Of a stretch of DNA of 64,000 nucleotides, positions 53,373-61,252 are shown piece after piece. The notes under the pieces are model-generated. The model searched no databases. It saw only the letters and a program-made list of their open reading frames with translations, and was not told the origin of the DNA. Position 1 is the stretch's first letter. Each line of letters begins with the position of its first letter. Source of the DNA: Nocardioides kongjuensis. GTDB taxonomy: Bacteria > Actinomycetota > Actinomycetes > Propionibacteriales > Nocardioidaceae. The translations under genes and the position numbers were made by a program. The DNA lies in the NCBI RefSeq assembly GCF_013409625.1, contig NZ_JACCBF010000001.1, forward strand, positions 124,001 through 188,000, read 5' to 3'.

Positions 53373-54654
53373 GTTCAGCGCCGCCGTCTACCAGAACGAG
53401 TTCCTGCCCGACGGCGGGACCGACGTCAACGCGATCGTGACGATCACCTGCAAGGGCGCCGGCACCGCCGGTCAGTCCGGAGCGGGCAGCGCGGGCGAGA
53501 TCATCATCGTCGACACGTCCGGCTCGATGGGCCCGGCGACGATGGCCGCCGCCAAGGAGGGCGCCCAGGCCGCGCTCGCCGAGATCGTCGACGGCACCTA
53601 CTTCGCCGTGATCGCCGGCGCCGACCGTGCGATGCTCGCCTACCCCCAGGTCTCCAGCGGACCGGGCATGGTCCCCATGGATGCGCGCACCCGCCACGAG
53701 GCGTCGCTCGCGATCGACCGCTTCGTGGGCAGCGGCGGTACGGCGATCAGCACCTGGCTCGACCTCGCCGGCCAGCTCTTCTCCTCGGTCAGCGCGGTCA
53801 CCCAGCGCCACGTCCTTCTGCTCACCGACGGTGAGAACCGCGAGCGTCCCGGCCGCCTCGACGACGCGATCAACCGCGCCACCGGCTACTTCCAGGCCGA
53901 CTGCCGCGGTGCCGGCACCGACTGGCAGGTCGCCGAGATCCGCCGGATCGCGCAGGCCCTGCTCGGCACCGTCGACATCATCCCGAGCCCGGCCGAGATG
54001 AAGGCCCAGTTCGAGGAGATCATGCGCAACGCCATGGCCCGCGGTGTCGCCGACGCGTCGCTGCGGGTGTGGACGCCGCAGGGCGCCGAGGTGCTGTTCG
54101 TGCGCCAGGTGTCGCCGACCGTCGAGGACCTGACCAGCCGTCGTACGCCGGTCAACCCCCTCACCGGCGACTACCCGACCGGCGCGTGGGCCGACGAGTC
54201 CCGCGACTACCACGTCGCGGTCCGGGTGCCGGCCAAGGCGATCGGCCAGGAGCAGCTCGCCGCCCGCGTCCAGCTCGCGATCGGCAGCGACGTCGTCGCC
54301 CAGGGACTGGTCAAGGCGACCTGGTCCAACAACTCCGAGCTGACCACCCGGATCGACCAGCAAGTCGCCCACTACACCGGCCAGGCCGAGCTCGCCCAAG
54401 CGATCCAGGAGGGCCTCGCGGCCAAGGCCGCCGGCGACGAGGCGACCGCGACCACCAAGCTCGGTCGTGCCGTGCAGCTCGCCGCCGAGACCGGCAACGA
54501 CGAGGCCACCTCCAAGCTGCGCAAGGTCGTCGACGTCGACAACGAGGAGACCGGCACCGTCCGTCTCAAGCGCTCGGTCGAGAAGGCCGACGAGATGGCC
54601 CTCGACACCGCGTCCACCAAGACCACGCGGATCCGCAAGGAGCCGACAGCATGA
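53365..54654 (+). CDS. vWA domain protein (TerY-like)
   Basis: 429 residues from ATG 53365, with AGGAGGAG upstream; overlaps the PP2C stop by 8 bases. The vWA MIDAS motif DTSGSMG (Asp50, Ser52, Ser54) follows a short beta lead-in; the GGTAISTWLDLAG segment supplies the second MIDAS Thr and LLTDGENRERP the third. The C-terminal half is a mixed beta domain and a charged helical tail with many Thr (ATATTKLGRAVQLAAETGND, TKTTRIRKEPTA). vWA proteins next to a PP2C phosphatase and a kinase form the TerY-P triad described in Ter stress systems. The Thr-rich tail could be a kinase target, which is inference. Confidence 0.88.
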   Translation: MAEFSAAVYQNEFLPDGGTDVNAIVTITCKGAGTAGQSGAGSAGEIIIVDTSGSMGPATMAAAKEGAQAALAEIVDGTYFAVIAGADRAMLAYPQVSSGPGMVPMDARTRHEASLAIDRFVGSGGTAISTWLDLAGQLFSSVSAVTQRHVLLLTDGENRERPGRLDDAINRATGYFQADCRGAGTDWQVAEIRRIAQALLGTVDIIPSPAEMKAQFEEIMRNAMARGVADASLRVWTPQGAEVLFVRQVSPTVEDLTSRRTPVNPLTGDYPTGAWADESRDYHVAVRVPAKAIGQEQLAARVQLAIGSDVVAQGLVKATWSNNSELTTRIDQQVAHYTGQAELAQAIQEGLAAKAAGDEATATTKLGRAVQLAAETGNDEATSKLRKVVDVDNEETGTVRLKRSVEKADEMALDTASTKTTRIRKEPTA

Positions 54655-55433
54655 GCACCTGCCCGTCCGGGCACGAGTCGACGTCGGACGACTACTGCGA
54701 CGTCTGCGGCCTGCCGATCCCGGCGGGCGGTGGTACGCCGGCCCCGGACGGGGCGGGGGCGCCGGCCGCGGTCGAGGAGCCGACCCCTCCGGCGGCTCCT
54801 GCCGCTCCCTCGACCGCCGAGTGTCCCAACTGCCAGGCGGCCAACCCGCCGAACGCGCTGTTCTGCGAGGCCTGCGGCTACGACTTCACCACCGGCTCGA
54901 TGCCGCGCCCGGTCACGCCCTCCGTGCTCGACCTCGGCGTGCCCACGCCGGCCGCCGGCACCGACGACGCCGGCACGGCAGACGCCAGGAAGCCCGCCAC
55001 CCCGGACGCCTCGATCGCGCCGCCGCTCGCCGACGCGTGGGTGGCCGAGGTCTGGATCGACCCCGACTGGTACGCCGACCAGGAGTCGACCGACCCGCTC
55101 CCGTCCGCGGGCGTGCCGACCGTCGTACCCCTCAAGACGACGTCGATCCTCGTCGGCCGCACGTCCCGCAGCCGAGGGATCCATCCCGACATCGACCTCG
55201 CCACCGACAACGGCATCAGCCGGCGACACTGCCAGCTCACCACCGACGGCAGCCGCTGGTGGGTCGAGGACCTCGGCTCCTCCAACGGCACCTACCTCGG
55301 CTCGGCCGTCGGCCCCCTGCCCAAGGACCCGGTGCCGGCGGGGGAGAAGCGCGAGATCGCCCCGGACGCACGGGTCTACCTCGGCGCCTGGACCCGGATC
55401 GTGATCCGGCGGGCCCAGCCCGGCGAGGTGTGA
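54651..55433 (+). CDS. FHA domain protein with two zinc ribbons
   Basis: 260 residues, ATG overlapping the previous stop by 4 bases. Zinc ribbons: Cys4/His8/Cys16/Cys19 (CDVCGLP unit like those of the kinase) and Cys58/61/72/75. A Pro/Ala linker leads to the FHA domain (about 162-255) with the phosphothreonine-binding residues Gly169-Arg170, Ser190-Arg-Arg-His193 and Ser211-Asn212-Gly213. It probably reads phospho-Thr made by the kinase. It is not a close GarA/OdhI copy: that family lacks zinc ribbons, so whether it plays the GarA part is open. Last gene of the operon. Confidence 0.9.
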   Translation: MSTCPSGHESTSDDYCDVCGLPIPAGGGTPAPDGAGAPAAVEEPTPPAAPAAPSTAECPNCQAANPPNALFCEACGYDFTTGSMPRPVTPSVLDLGVPTPAAGTDDAGTADARKPATPDASIAPPLADAWVAEVWIDPDWYADQESTDPLPSAGVPTVVPLKTTSILVGRTSRSRGIHPDIDLATDNGISRRHCQLTTDGSRWWVEDLGSSNGTYLGSAVGPLPKDPVPAGEKREIAPDARVYLGAWTRIVIRRAQPGEV

Positions 55434-55468
55434 GTCCTTCACCCGGTAGGTTCGGCGCCAGCATCGCG

Positions 55469-55493
55469 TGCGGGTGACGGACTGCGTCACGCA
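55469..55493 (+). terminator. weak hairpin after the FHA gene
   Basis: TGC..GTGAC pairs with GTCACGCA around a 7-base loop, 36 bases after the stop. The stem is bulged and has no U tract, so this is a tentative operon terminator. Confidence 0.3.
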
Positions 55494-55557
55494 TGGAGGT
55501 GCCGGACCAGGAAGGCGATGATCATGACGATCACGTCGACTTCCTCGTTCCTCGCCG

Positions 55558-55863
55558 ATGGCTGAGGCACGAGAGCACGCCAGGCTGGTCGCCTGGCACC
55601 GCGAGATGGAGAGCGCGCACGCCCGGCTGCGGCGTGCGCTCGAGGTCACCCGGTAGGCACTCGCCGCGGGTGTCGAGGTACCCGCGGCCGAGCAGGGCCT
55701 GCTGCTGTACTGCCACGGCTTGTGCACGGCGCTCGACGGCCACCACCGGGCCGAGGACGACGGCCTGTTCCCGGCCCTGCTCGCCCAGCGGCCCGAGCTG
55801 GTCGAGGTCCTCGCCGGCCTCGACCTGCCGCTCGACGTACCCGAGGGACTGGGTCCCCTGTGA
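55558..55863 (+). pseudogene. hemerythrin (HHE) domain protein gene with in-frame TAG
   Basis: From ATG 55558 the frame encodes a 101-codon protein (HARLVAWHREMESAHARLRR, then ALDGHHRAEDDGLFPALLAQ) of the hemerythrin cation-binding type, with His and Glu iron ligands in both halves. Codon 33 is TAG (55654-55656), where a GAG Glu codon would continue the helix, so a single G-to-T change has broken the gene. No further damage is seen, so it is recent. A sequencing error cannot be excluded. Hemerythrin proteins bind di-iron and sense or carry oxygen or nitric oxide. Confidence 0.75.
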
Positions 55864-55888
55864 GCCCGGATTCTGCGAGCATGCGTCC

Positions 55889-56782
55889 ATGGCGATCAAG
55901 GACCAGGTCATCCTCATCACCGGCGGCGCGCGTGGCATCGGGTTCGAGACCGCGAAGGCGCTGGCGGCCAAGGGCGCCCGGCTGGCCCTGACCGACCTGG
56001 ACGCACCGGCGCTGGCCGACGCGGTCACCGCGATCGGCGCGGATCGGTGCGAGGGGATCGTGGCCGACGTGTGCGACCTGGCCGCCATGGAGGCAGCGGT
56101 CGCGACCACGCTGGAGCGGTTCGGCCGGATCGACACCGTGCTCGCCAACGCCGGCATCGCCAGCTACGGCTCGGTGATGGCGATCGACCCGGCCGCGTTC
56201 CAGCGCACGATCGACATCAACATCGTCGGCGTCTTCAACACCGCCCGCGCCTCGGTGCCGGCGCTCGCGGAGACCAAGGGCTACCTGCTGGTGGTCTCGT
56301 CGCTGGCCGCCTTCGCCGCGGCGCCCGGCCTGGCGGCGTACAACGCCAGCAAGGCCGGGGTGGAGCACTTCGCCAACGCGCTGCGGCTCGAGGTCGCGCA
56401 CCAGGGGATCGCGGTCGGCTCGGCGCACATGTCGTGGATCGACACCCCGCTGGTGCAGGACGCCAAGAGCGACCTGCCGACCTTCCAGGAGCTGTTGAGC
56501 AAGCTGCCGCCGCCGCTGAACCGGACCACCGGTGTCGAGGCCTGCGTCAAGGCGTTCGTCAAGGGCGTCGAGAAGCGCTCGCGGCACGTCTACTGCCCGG
56601 GCTGGGTGCGCGGTGCCGGACTGAACCGCAACGTGATCAACTCCGCCGCCGGCAACCGGCCGATCCTCAAGCTGGTTCCGGACCTGCTGCCGCGGATGGA
56701 CGCCGAGGTGCGGGCGCTCGGTCGCTCGACCAGCGCGCGCAACATCGCCAACGACGAGCGCAGGGCCCGCGAGGAGGGTTGA
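55889..56782 (+). CDS. short-chain dehydrogenase/reductase
   Basis: 297 residues from ATG 55889. Classical SDR: cofactor motif TGGARGIGFETA (about residues 10-21), ANAGIASYG, the catalytic Ser in LLVVSSLAAFAAAPGLAAYNASKAG and the YxxxK pair in YNASK. A C-terminal extension (about 245-297) is longer than usual. The family reduces ketones or oxidises alcohols with NAD(P); the substrate is unknown. The palindromic repeat at 56841 follows its stop. Confidence 0.93.
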   Translation: MAIKDQVILITGGARGIGFETAKALAAKGARLALTDLDAPALADAVTAIGADRCEGIVADVCDLAAMEAAVATTLERFGRIDTVLANAGIASYGSVMAIDPAAFQRTIDINIVGVFNTARASVPALAETKGYLLVVSSLAAFAAAPGLAAYNASKAGVEHFANALRLEVAHQGIAVGSAHMSWIDTPLVQDAKSDLPTFQELLSKLPPPLNRTTGVEACVKAFVKGVEKRSRHVYCPGWVRGAGLNRNVINSAAGNRPILKLVPDLLPRMDAEVRALGRSTSARNIANDERRAREEG

Positions 56783-56840
56783 GCAGCGGAGGGGGCGCGG
56801 GGATCGGACGCTCGGGTGAGTCAGTTTTCTCGTCCAAGCG

Positions 56841-56870
56841 CCAGTTTCACCGGCCGGCCGGTGAAACTGG
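56841..56870. repeat. 30-bp perfect palindrome, repeat family copy 3
   Basis: CCAGTTTCACCGGCC followed by its exact complement; the core 26 bases equal 16115-16140. It is preceded by CTCGTCCAAGCG, the arm sequence of the 16144 hairpin. It lies between the convergent SDR and methyltransferase genes and may terminate both. Confidence 0.85.
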
Positions 56871-56871
56871 C

Positions 56872-57441
56872 TCAGCGGCGGGTCGCGATCAGCGCCGACG
56901 CGTCCGGCGCGACCATCACCTCGACGGTGGTGAACCGCTCGTCGGTCAGCCACTCCTCGCGCAGCGTGTCGACCCGGCCTCCGGTGATCGGCGGCCACAT
57001 CTCGCACGGGACGAAGTCGTCGAGCACCACGATGCCGCCCGGCTCGACCAGGTCGGCGATCTTGTCGACCCCGACGGCCGACGGGTCGCCGGAGTCGAGG
57101 AACAGCAGCGAGAACGGCCCCTTGTCCATCAGCGTGGACCAGTCCGCCTCGAGGACGTCGACCAGCGGGTCGTCGTCGAAGATCTCGATCGCGGCCGCCG
57201 CCAGCTTGGGGTTCAGCTCGGCGGTGAGGATCCGCGCCTTGTCGTTGCGTACGCCGGAGCGCAGCCAGGCGGTGCCGACGCCGCAACCGGTGCCGAACTC
57301 GGCCATCGTCCCCTCGCGGGTCGCGGCGAGCGCCGCGAGCAGTCGGCCGGTCTCGTTGCGGCAGAACGAGACGTAGCCCGCACGCCGGGACACGTCGAAC
57401 GCGCGGTGGACCACGTCAGGAAGCTCGGGGGGCGCGCTCAT
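56872..57441 (-). CDS. class I SAM-dependent methyltransferase, O-methyltransferase-like
   Basis: 189 residues. Rossmann-type motif I MAEFGTGCGVGTAWL (about 46-60), acidic residue after strand 2 in ILTAELNPKLA, and LLFLDSGDPSAVG followed by EPGGIVVLDDFVPCEMWPP, the pattern of small O-methyltransferases (catechol- and caffeoyl-CoA-type), which use SAM and a metal. It is convergent with the SDR gene. Confidence 0.85.
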   Translation of the reverse strand: MSAPPELPDVVHRAFDVSRRAGYVSFCRNETGRLLAALAATREGTMAEFGTGCGVGTAWLRSGVRNDKARILTAELNPKLAAAAIEIFDDDPLVDVLEADWSTLMDKGPFSLLFLDSGDPSAVGVDKIADLVEPGGIVVLDDFVPCEMWPPITGGRVDTLREEWLTDERFTTVEVMVAPDASALIATRR

Positions 57442-57621
57442 GTCTTGAGTTTCACCCCTGCGATCAAGGAGCGGGACGCCGGTCTCGGATCGTGGTCCGG
57501 GCTGCCGCCGTTGCTGCGGGCCGTCCCATCGGCATCACCTGTATCCCCGGATGTCCGGCGATCCATGCAGCAGACCGCCCGCATGCTGGACGAAACAGGG
57601 ACAGCGGCGGTCCGGCTCCTC

Positions 57622-57627
57622 TACAGT
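57622..57627 (+). promoter_or_regulatory. -10 element TACAGT for the leuB leader peptide
   Basis: TACAGT stands nine bases before ATG 57637; transcription would begin within three bases of the start codon. The layout resembles that of the ilvB leader. Confidence 0.45.
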
Positions 57628-57636
57628 CGTCCCATC

Positions 57637-57681
57637 ATGCGGAGCGCTCTTCTCGTAATCGTGCGCCGCGGCGAGGCCTGA
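57637..57681 (+). CDS. branched-chain leader peptide MRSALLVIVRRGEA upstream of leuB
   Basis: 14 residues with the run Leu-Leu-Val-Ile-Val (CTT CTC GTA ATC GTG). The nine bases CTTCTCGTA are identical to those in the ilvB leader peptide. Its stop codon lies inside the 5' side of an 11-bp hairpin (57666-57701), so ribosome stalling on the regulatory codons would change folding. It is 478 bases upstream of leuB, with a 53-codon ORF between, so the mechanism may differ from simple attenuation. Confidence 0.7.
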   Translation: MRSALLVIVRRGEA

Positions 57682-57701
57682 GAGAGGCCACCTCGCCGCG
57701 G
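57666..57701 (+). other. leader RNA hairpin overlapping the peptide stop
   Basis: CCGCGGCGAGG (57666-57676) pairs perfectly with CCTCGCCGCGG (57691-57701). No U tract follows, so it is probably an anti- or pause structure rather than a terminator. Confidence 0.6.
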
Positions 57702-57941
57702 TGATTGCGGCGTTCCCGATACCGCGTCGGGCTTCTCGATCAAACCGAAGAAGTCCTGACGCGTCTCCGATCCGCACCGCGGCGGGGCCACCGGCCGGCA
57801 ACGCGTGATCCGTACCCCCGTCGTAGTCGAGCTCCCGTGAGACCCACGAGCTGACGCCCCACCCGCCGTGGTGGGAGACGCGCAGGACAGCACTCGTCCA
57901 GCACCGTCCTCAGCACCTTCAGCTCTCACGGAGACCCAGCG
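57702..57941 (+). other. 240-base leader region between leader peptide and the 53-residue ORF
   Basis: No gene was found here. It is GC-rich with several short complementary stretches (for example CACCGCGGCGGGG and CGTGGTGGGAG) but no clear U-run terminator and no match to the T-box AGGGTGGNACCGCG signature. It may form the conserved leader structure that has been described ahead of leucine genes in some actinobacteria; the sequence alone does not prove this. Confidence 0.4.
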
Positions 57942-58103
57942 ATGTTCACCACCTCGACCCGCCCCGGCGCCCAGTACCGCGACTCCCGCGAGTGGGGCCC
58001 CGCCAAGCACGACCCGGAGCACCCCTTCCACCTCGCCCAGCTCGACACGCCCGCGGGGACTGACCTGCGAGACGGTGACGCCGGGCTCCCCGACGACAAC
58101 TAG
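57942..58103 (+). CDS. small 53-residue protein upstream of leuB
   Basis: ATG 57942 with GGAG ten bases upstream, TAG at 58101, 11 bases before leuB. The protein starts [19 protein letters not shown] and is polar and acidic toward the end ([13 protein letters not shown]), with no membrane segment. Since leuB itself has no ribosome site, translation of this ORF could deliver ribosomes to leuB. Family unknown; it may be purely regulatory. Confidence 0.5.
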   Translation: MFTTSTRPGAQYRDSREWGPAKHDPEHPFHLAQLDTPAGTDLRDGDAGLPDDN

Positions 58104-58114
58104 GTTTTCCTCCC

Positions 58115-59221
58115 ATGACCGACTCCTCCGCTGCAGCCCCCGTCACCACCGGCCAGGTCGCCCTGGGCGTCATCCCCGGTGACGGGATCGGCCCCGAGGT
58201 GACCGCCGAGGCCCTCAAGGTCCTCGAGGTCGCGGCGCCGGCCGACCTGAAGTTCGCGCAGACCCAGTACGACCTCGGTGCCGAGCGCTACCTGCGCACC
58301 GGCGAGGTGCTGCCCGACAGCGTGCTCGAGGAGATCCGCAACCAGGACGCCCTGCTGCTGGGCGCGGTCGGCGGCAAGCCCAACGACCCGAACCTGCCCC
58401 CGGGCATCCTCGAGCGCGGCCTGCTGCTCAAGCTGCGCTTCGAGCTCGACCACTACGTCAACCTGCGCCCCTCGCGCATCTACCCGGGCGCTGCTCGACT
58501 TGGCTCCCCGCTGTCCGACGAGGTGCTGGGCAAGGGCGAGGTCGACTTCGTGGTCGTCCGCGAGGGCACCGAGGGCCCCTACACCGGCAACGGCGGCGCC
58601 CTGCGCGTCGGTACGCCGGCCGAGGTCGCCACCGAGGTGTCGGTCAACACGGCCTACGGCGTCGAGCGGGTCATCCGCGACGCCTTCGAGCGCGCCCGAA
58701 AGCGGCCCCGCAAGAAGCTCACCCTCGTCCACAAGACCAACGTGCTCGTCCACGCGGGCCAGGTCTGGTGGCGGCTGTTCCAGCAGGTGGCCGAGGAGTA
58801 CCCGGACGTCACCACCGACTACAGCCACATCGACGCGGTGATGATCTACCTGACCACCGACCCGCAGCGCTTCGACGTCATCGTCACCGACAACCTGTTC
58901 GGCGACATCGTCACCGACCTCGCCGCCGCGATCAGCGGAGGCATCGGCCTGGCCGCGTCCGGCAACGTGAACCCGGATCGCACCTCGCCCTCCATGTTCG
59001 AGCCCGTGCACGGCTCGGCACCCGACATCGCGGGGCAGCTGATCGCCGACCCCACCGCCGCGATCCTCTCCGGCGCGCTCCTGCTCGACCACCTCGGCCA
59101 CCCCGAGGCGGCGGCCCGCATCGAGGCGGCGGTGCTCGCCGACCTCGAGGCGCGCGAGCCGGGCCAGCAGCGTCGTACGCCCGAGGTGGGCGACGCGATC
59201 GCGGCGCGAGTAGCCGGCTGA
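58115..59221 (+). CDS. leuB: 3-isopropylmalate dehydrogenase
   Basis: 368 residues. It oxidises and decarboxylates 3-isopropylmalate to 2-ketoisocaproate in leucine synthesis, using NAD+ and Mg2+. Motifs: [13 protein letters not shown], the substrate loop [33 protein letters not shown], and the metal/NAD region [25 protein letters not shown] with [16 protein letters not shown] 58115 has no clear Shine-Dalgarno. ilvE follows 75 bases downstream. Confidence 0.96.
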   Translation: MTDSSAAAPVTTGQVALGVIPGDGIGPEVTAEALKVLEVAAPADLKFAQTQYDLGAERYLRTGEVLPDSVLEEIRNQDALLLGAVGGKPNDPNLPPGILERGLLLKLRFELDHYVNLRPSRIYPGAARLGSPLSDEVLGKGEVDFVVVREGTEGPYTGNGGALRVGTPAEVATEVSVNTAYGVERVIRDAFERARKRPRKKLTLVHKTNVLVHAGQVWWRLFQQVAEEYPDVTTDYSHIDAVMIYLTTDPQRFDVIVTDNLFGDIVTDLAAAISGGIGLAASGNVNPDRTSPSMFEPVHGSAPDIAGQLIADPTAAILSGALLLDHLGHPEAAARIEAAVLADLEAREPGQQRRTPEVGDAIAARVAG

Positions 59222-59296
59222 GTCCGCGCCGGGGCACATCGCCCCAGACGCGGGCAGACGGCCCACTCCCGACCCGCGTTAACGAGGACTAACCTG

Positions 59297-60391
59297 ATGA
59301 CCATGCAGATCACCACCACGCTCTCTGCGACCCCGACCGACGACGCCCGCCTGGCCGAGATCCTGGCCAACCCGGGCTTCGGGGTGCACTTCTCCGACCA
59401 CATGTTCACCGTCGAGTGGACGCCGGAGCAGGGCTGGTACGACGCCCGCATCACGCCGTACGGCCCGATCACGCTCGACCCCGCGGCCGCCGTCCTGCAC
59501 TACGCGCAGGAGACGTTCGAGGGGATGAAGGCCTACCGCCACCACGGTGCCGACGGGGACTCGCTGTGGCTGTTCCGGCCCGAGGCCAACGCCGAGCGGA
59601 TGAAGCGCTCCAGCCACCGCCTCGCGCTGCCGGTGCTCGAGGTGCCGGACTTCATCCAGGCCGTCGAGGAGCTGGTGAAGGTCGACGCGCGGTGGGTGCC
59701 GGGGAACCCCGACGGCGGCGAGAAGAGCCTCTACCTGCGCCCGTTCATGTTCGCCTCGGAGAAGTTCCTCGGCGTGCGCCCGGCCCAGCACGTCACCTTC
59801 ATGGTGATCGCGAGCCCGGCCGGTGCCTACTTCAAGGGCGGCATCAAGCCGGTCACCCTGTGGCTGACCGAGGAGTACACCCGCGCCGGCCGTGGCGGCA
59901 TGGGCGCGGCCAAGACCGGCGGCAACTACGCCTCGTCGCTGGTCGCGCAGCAGGAGGCCTACGCCCAGGGCTGCGACCAGGTCGTCTTCCTCGACGCCCA
60001 GGAGGGCAGGTACGTCGAGGAGCTCGGCGGGATGAACATGTACTTCGTCTTCGACGACGGCTCGATCGTCACCCCGGAGACCGGCACCATCCTCGAGGGC
60101 ATCACCCGCTCCTCGATCATCGAGCTGGCCGGCAAGATGGGCCACCAGGTCACCGAGCGCAAGTTCGGCATCGACGAGTGGCGCGAGGGCGTCGCCAGCG
60201 GCCGGATCACCGAGATCTTCGCCTGCGGCACCGCCGCCGTGGTCACCCCCGTCGGCTCGCTGAAGTACACCGGCGGCGAGACCCCGGCACCCGCCAGCCA
60301 GGACCTGACCATGCGGATCCGCGAGGCGCTCGTCGGCGTCCAGCTCGGCCGAGCCGAGGACACCTTCGGCTGGATGCGCCGCATCGACTGA
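59297..60391 (+). CDS. ilvE: branched-chain amino acid aminotransferase
   Basis: 364 residues. It performs the last step of valine, leucine and isoleucine synthesis using PLP and glutamate. Fold-type IV motifs: GMKAYRHH, YLRPFMFASEKFLGV, the PLP Lys206 in MGAAKTGGNYASS, and EELGGMNMYFVFDDG with ITRSSIIELA. GAGGA lies eight bases before ATG 59297. A second ATG (59303), seven bases after TAACCT, could serve a leaderless transcript, so this gene may have its own promoter besides read-through from leuB. Confidence 0.96.
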   Translation: MTMQITTTLSATPTDDARLAEILANPGFGVHFSDHMFTVEWTPEQGWYDARITPYGPITLDPAAAVLHYAQETFEGMKAYRHHGADGDSLWLFRPEANAERMKRSSHRLALPVLEVPDFIQAVEELVKVDARWVPGNPDGGEKSLYLRPFMFASEKFLGVRPAQHVTFMVIASPAGAYFKGGIKPVTLWLTEEYTRAGRGGMGAAKTGGNYASSLVAQQEAYAQGCDQVVFLDAQEGRYVEELGGMNMYFVFDDGSIVTPETGTILEGITRSSIIELAGKMGHQVTERKFGIDEWREGVASGRITEIFACGTAAVVTPVGSLKYTGGETPAPASQDLTMRIREALVGVQLGRAEDTFGWMRRID

Positions 60392-60430
60392 GGTTCGCCG
60401 CGAGCCGGGTGGGTGCGGGCGACCTGCCGG

Positions 60431-61222
60431 TCACTGCCCGCCACCCGGCTCGCGGAGGAAGCGCCCGACCGCTGCGGCCACGGCGGCGGCGTGACTGACC
60501 GCGAGGCCGTGGTCGGCCCCGGCGACCACCACGTCGGCAGCGTCCGGGAACCACGCGAGCACCTGGCGTCGTACGGCGGCCCACCAGGGGCCGCTCGCGT
60601 CGCCACCGACGTGCAGGACCGGGCAGCGGACCCGGGCCGCGTCGACGGCGGTGAACGTCCACGCGAGCAGGGCGGGCAGGTCGGCGCCGAGGAAGGTCGC
60701 TGCGTCTCGACGCACCTGGGCGCGGGCGTCCGGGACGACCGGCTCCAGCGCTGCCCACCACTCCGGCGGCGCCTGCATCGCGAGGAAGGCGTCGAGCGCG
60801 GCCTCCACCCCCTGCTCCCGGCGGAGCTCGAGCAGGTCCGAGACCACCTCCAGGAACGCGGCCCGGTGCTCGCTCACGCTCGGTGGCGGCTCGAGCAGCA
60901 CCAGGCTCGCGACCCGGTCCGGGTGGGCCGCCGCGAGATCGAGCGCGACGGCGGCGGAGTAGGAGTAGCCCAGCACGTGCGCCCGGTCGAGGCCGAGCTC
61001 GTCGAGCAGGACCACGCAGTCGTCGGCATCGGTCGCGATCGACGGCACGGGGTGCGGCGGCGGACTGCCGGCGTACCCCCGTCGGTGCAGGACCAGGCGG
61101 CGGTGGCCGGCGAGGTCGGGCTGCAGCGCGAGCGGGAGCAGCTCGTCGGCGGTCAGCCCCGTCTGGACCATCAGCAGCGGGACGCCGTCACCGAGGTCGT
61201 GCACCTCCAGCGAGGGAGCCAT
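60431..61222 (-). CDS. alpha/beta hydrolase with GYSYS nucleophile elbow
   Basis: 263 residues from ATG 61222. Motifs: oxyanion strand VPLLMVQTGLTADELLP, LVLHRRGYAGS, the elbow VLGYSYSAAVAL and a C-terminal HGL. The usual GxSxG is GYSYS here, so the last Gly of the elbow is Ser; this is uncommon but tolerated in some families. Substrate unknown. It is divergent from the broken MmcQ gene with a 30-base gap. Confidence 0.82.
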   Translation of the reverse strand: MAPSLEVHDLGDGVPLLMVQTGLTADELLPLALQPDLAGHRRLVLHRRGYAGSPPPHPVPSIATDADDCVVLLDELGLDRAHVLGYSYSAAVALDLAAAHPDRVASLVLLEPPPSVSEHRAAFLEVVSDLLELRREQGVEAALDAFLAMQAPPEWWAALEPVVPDARAQVRRDAATFLGADLPALLAWTFTAVDAARVRCPVLHVGGDASGPWWAAVRRQVLAWFPDAADVVVAGADHGLAVSHAAAVAAAVGRFLREPGGGQ

Positions 61223-61252
61223 GGCCCATGGTGGCACGCGATACTGGCTGGC

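Noticed and set aside
55654..55656. Recoding of TAG (for example pyrrolysine) in the hemerythrin frame
   Set aside because: No Pyl genes are in the window and the single TAG stands where a Glu fits; a point mutation or sequencing error is simpler.
57702..57941. Possible T-box riboswitch before leuB (ACCGCGG seen near 57775)
   Set aside because: Only ACCGCGG is present; the preceding AGGGTGG part and a specifier stem with terminator are missing, and a leader peptide already offers a sensor.
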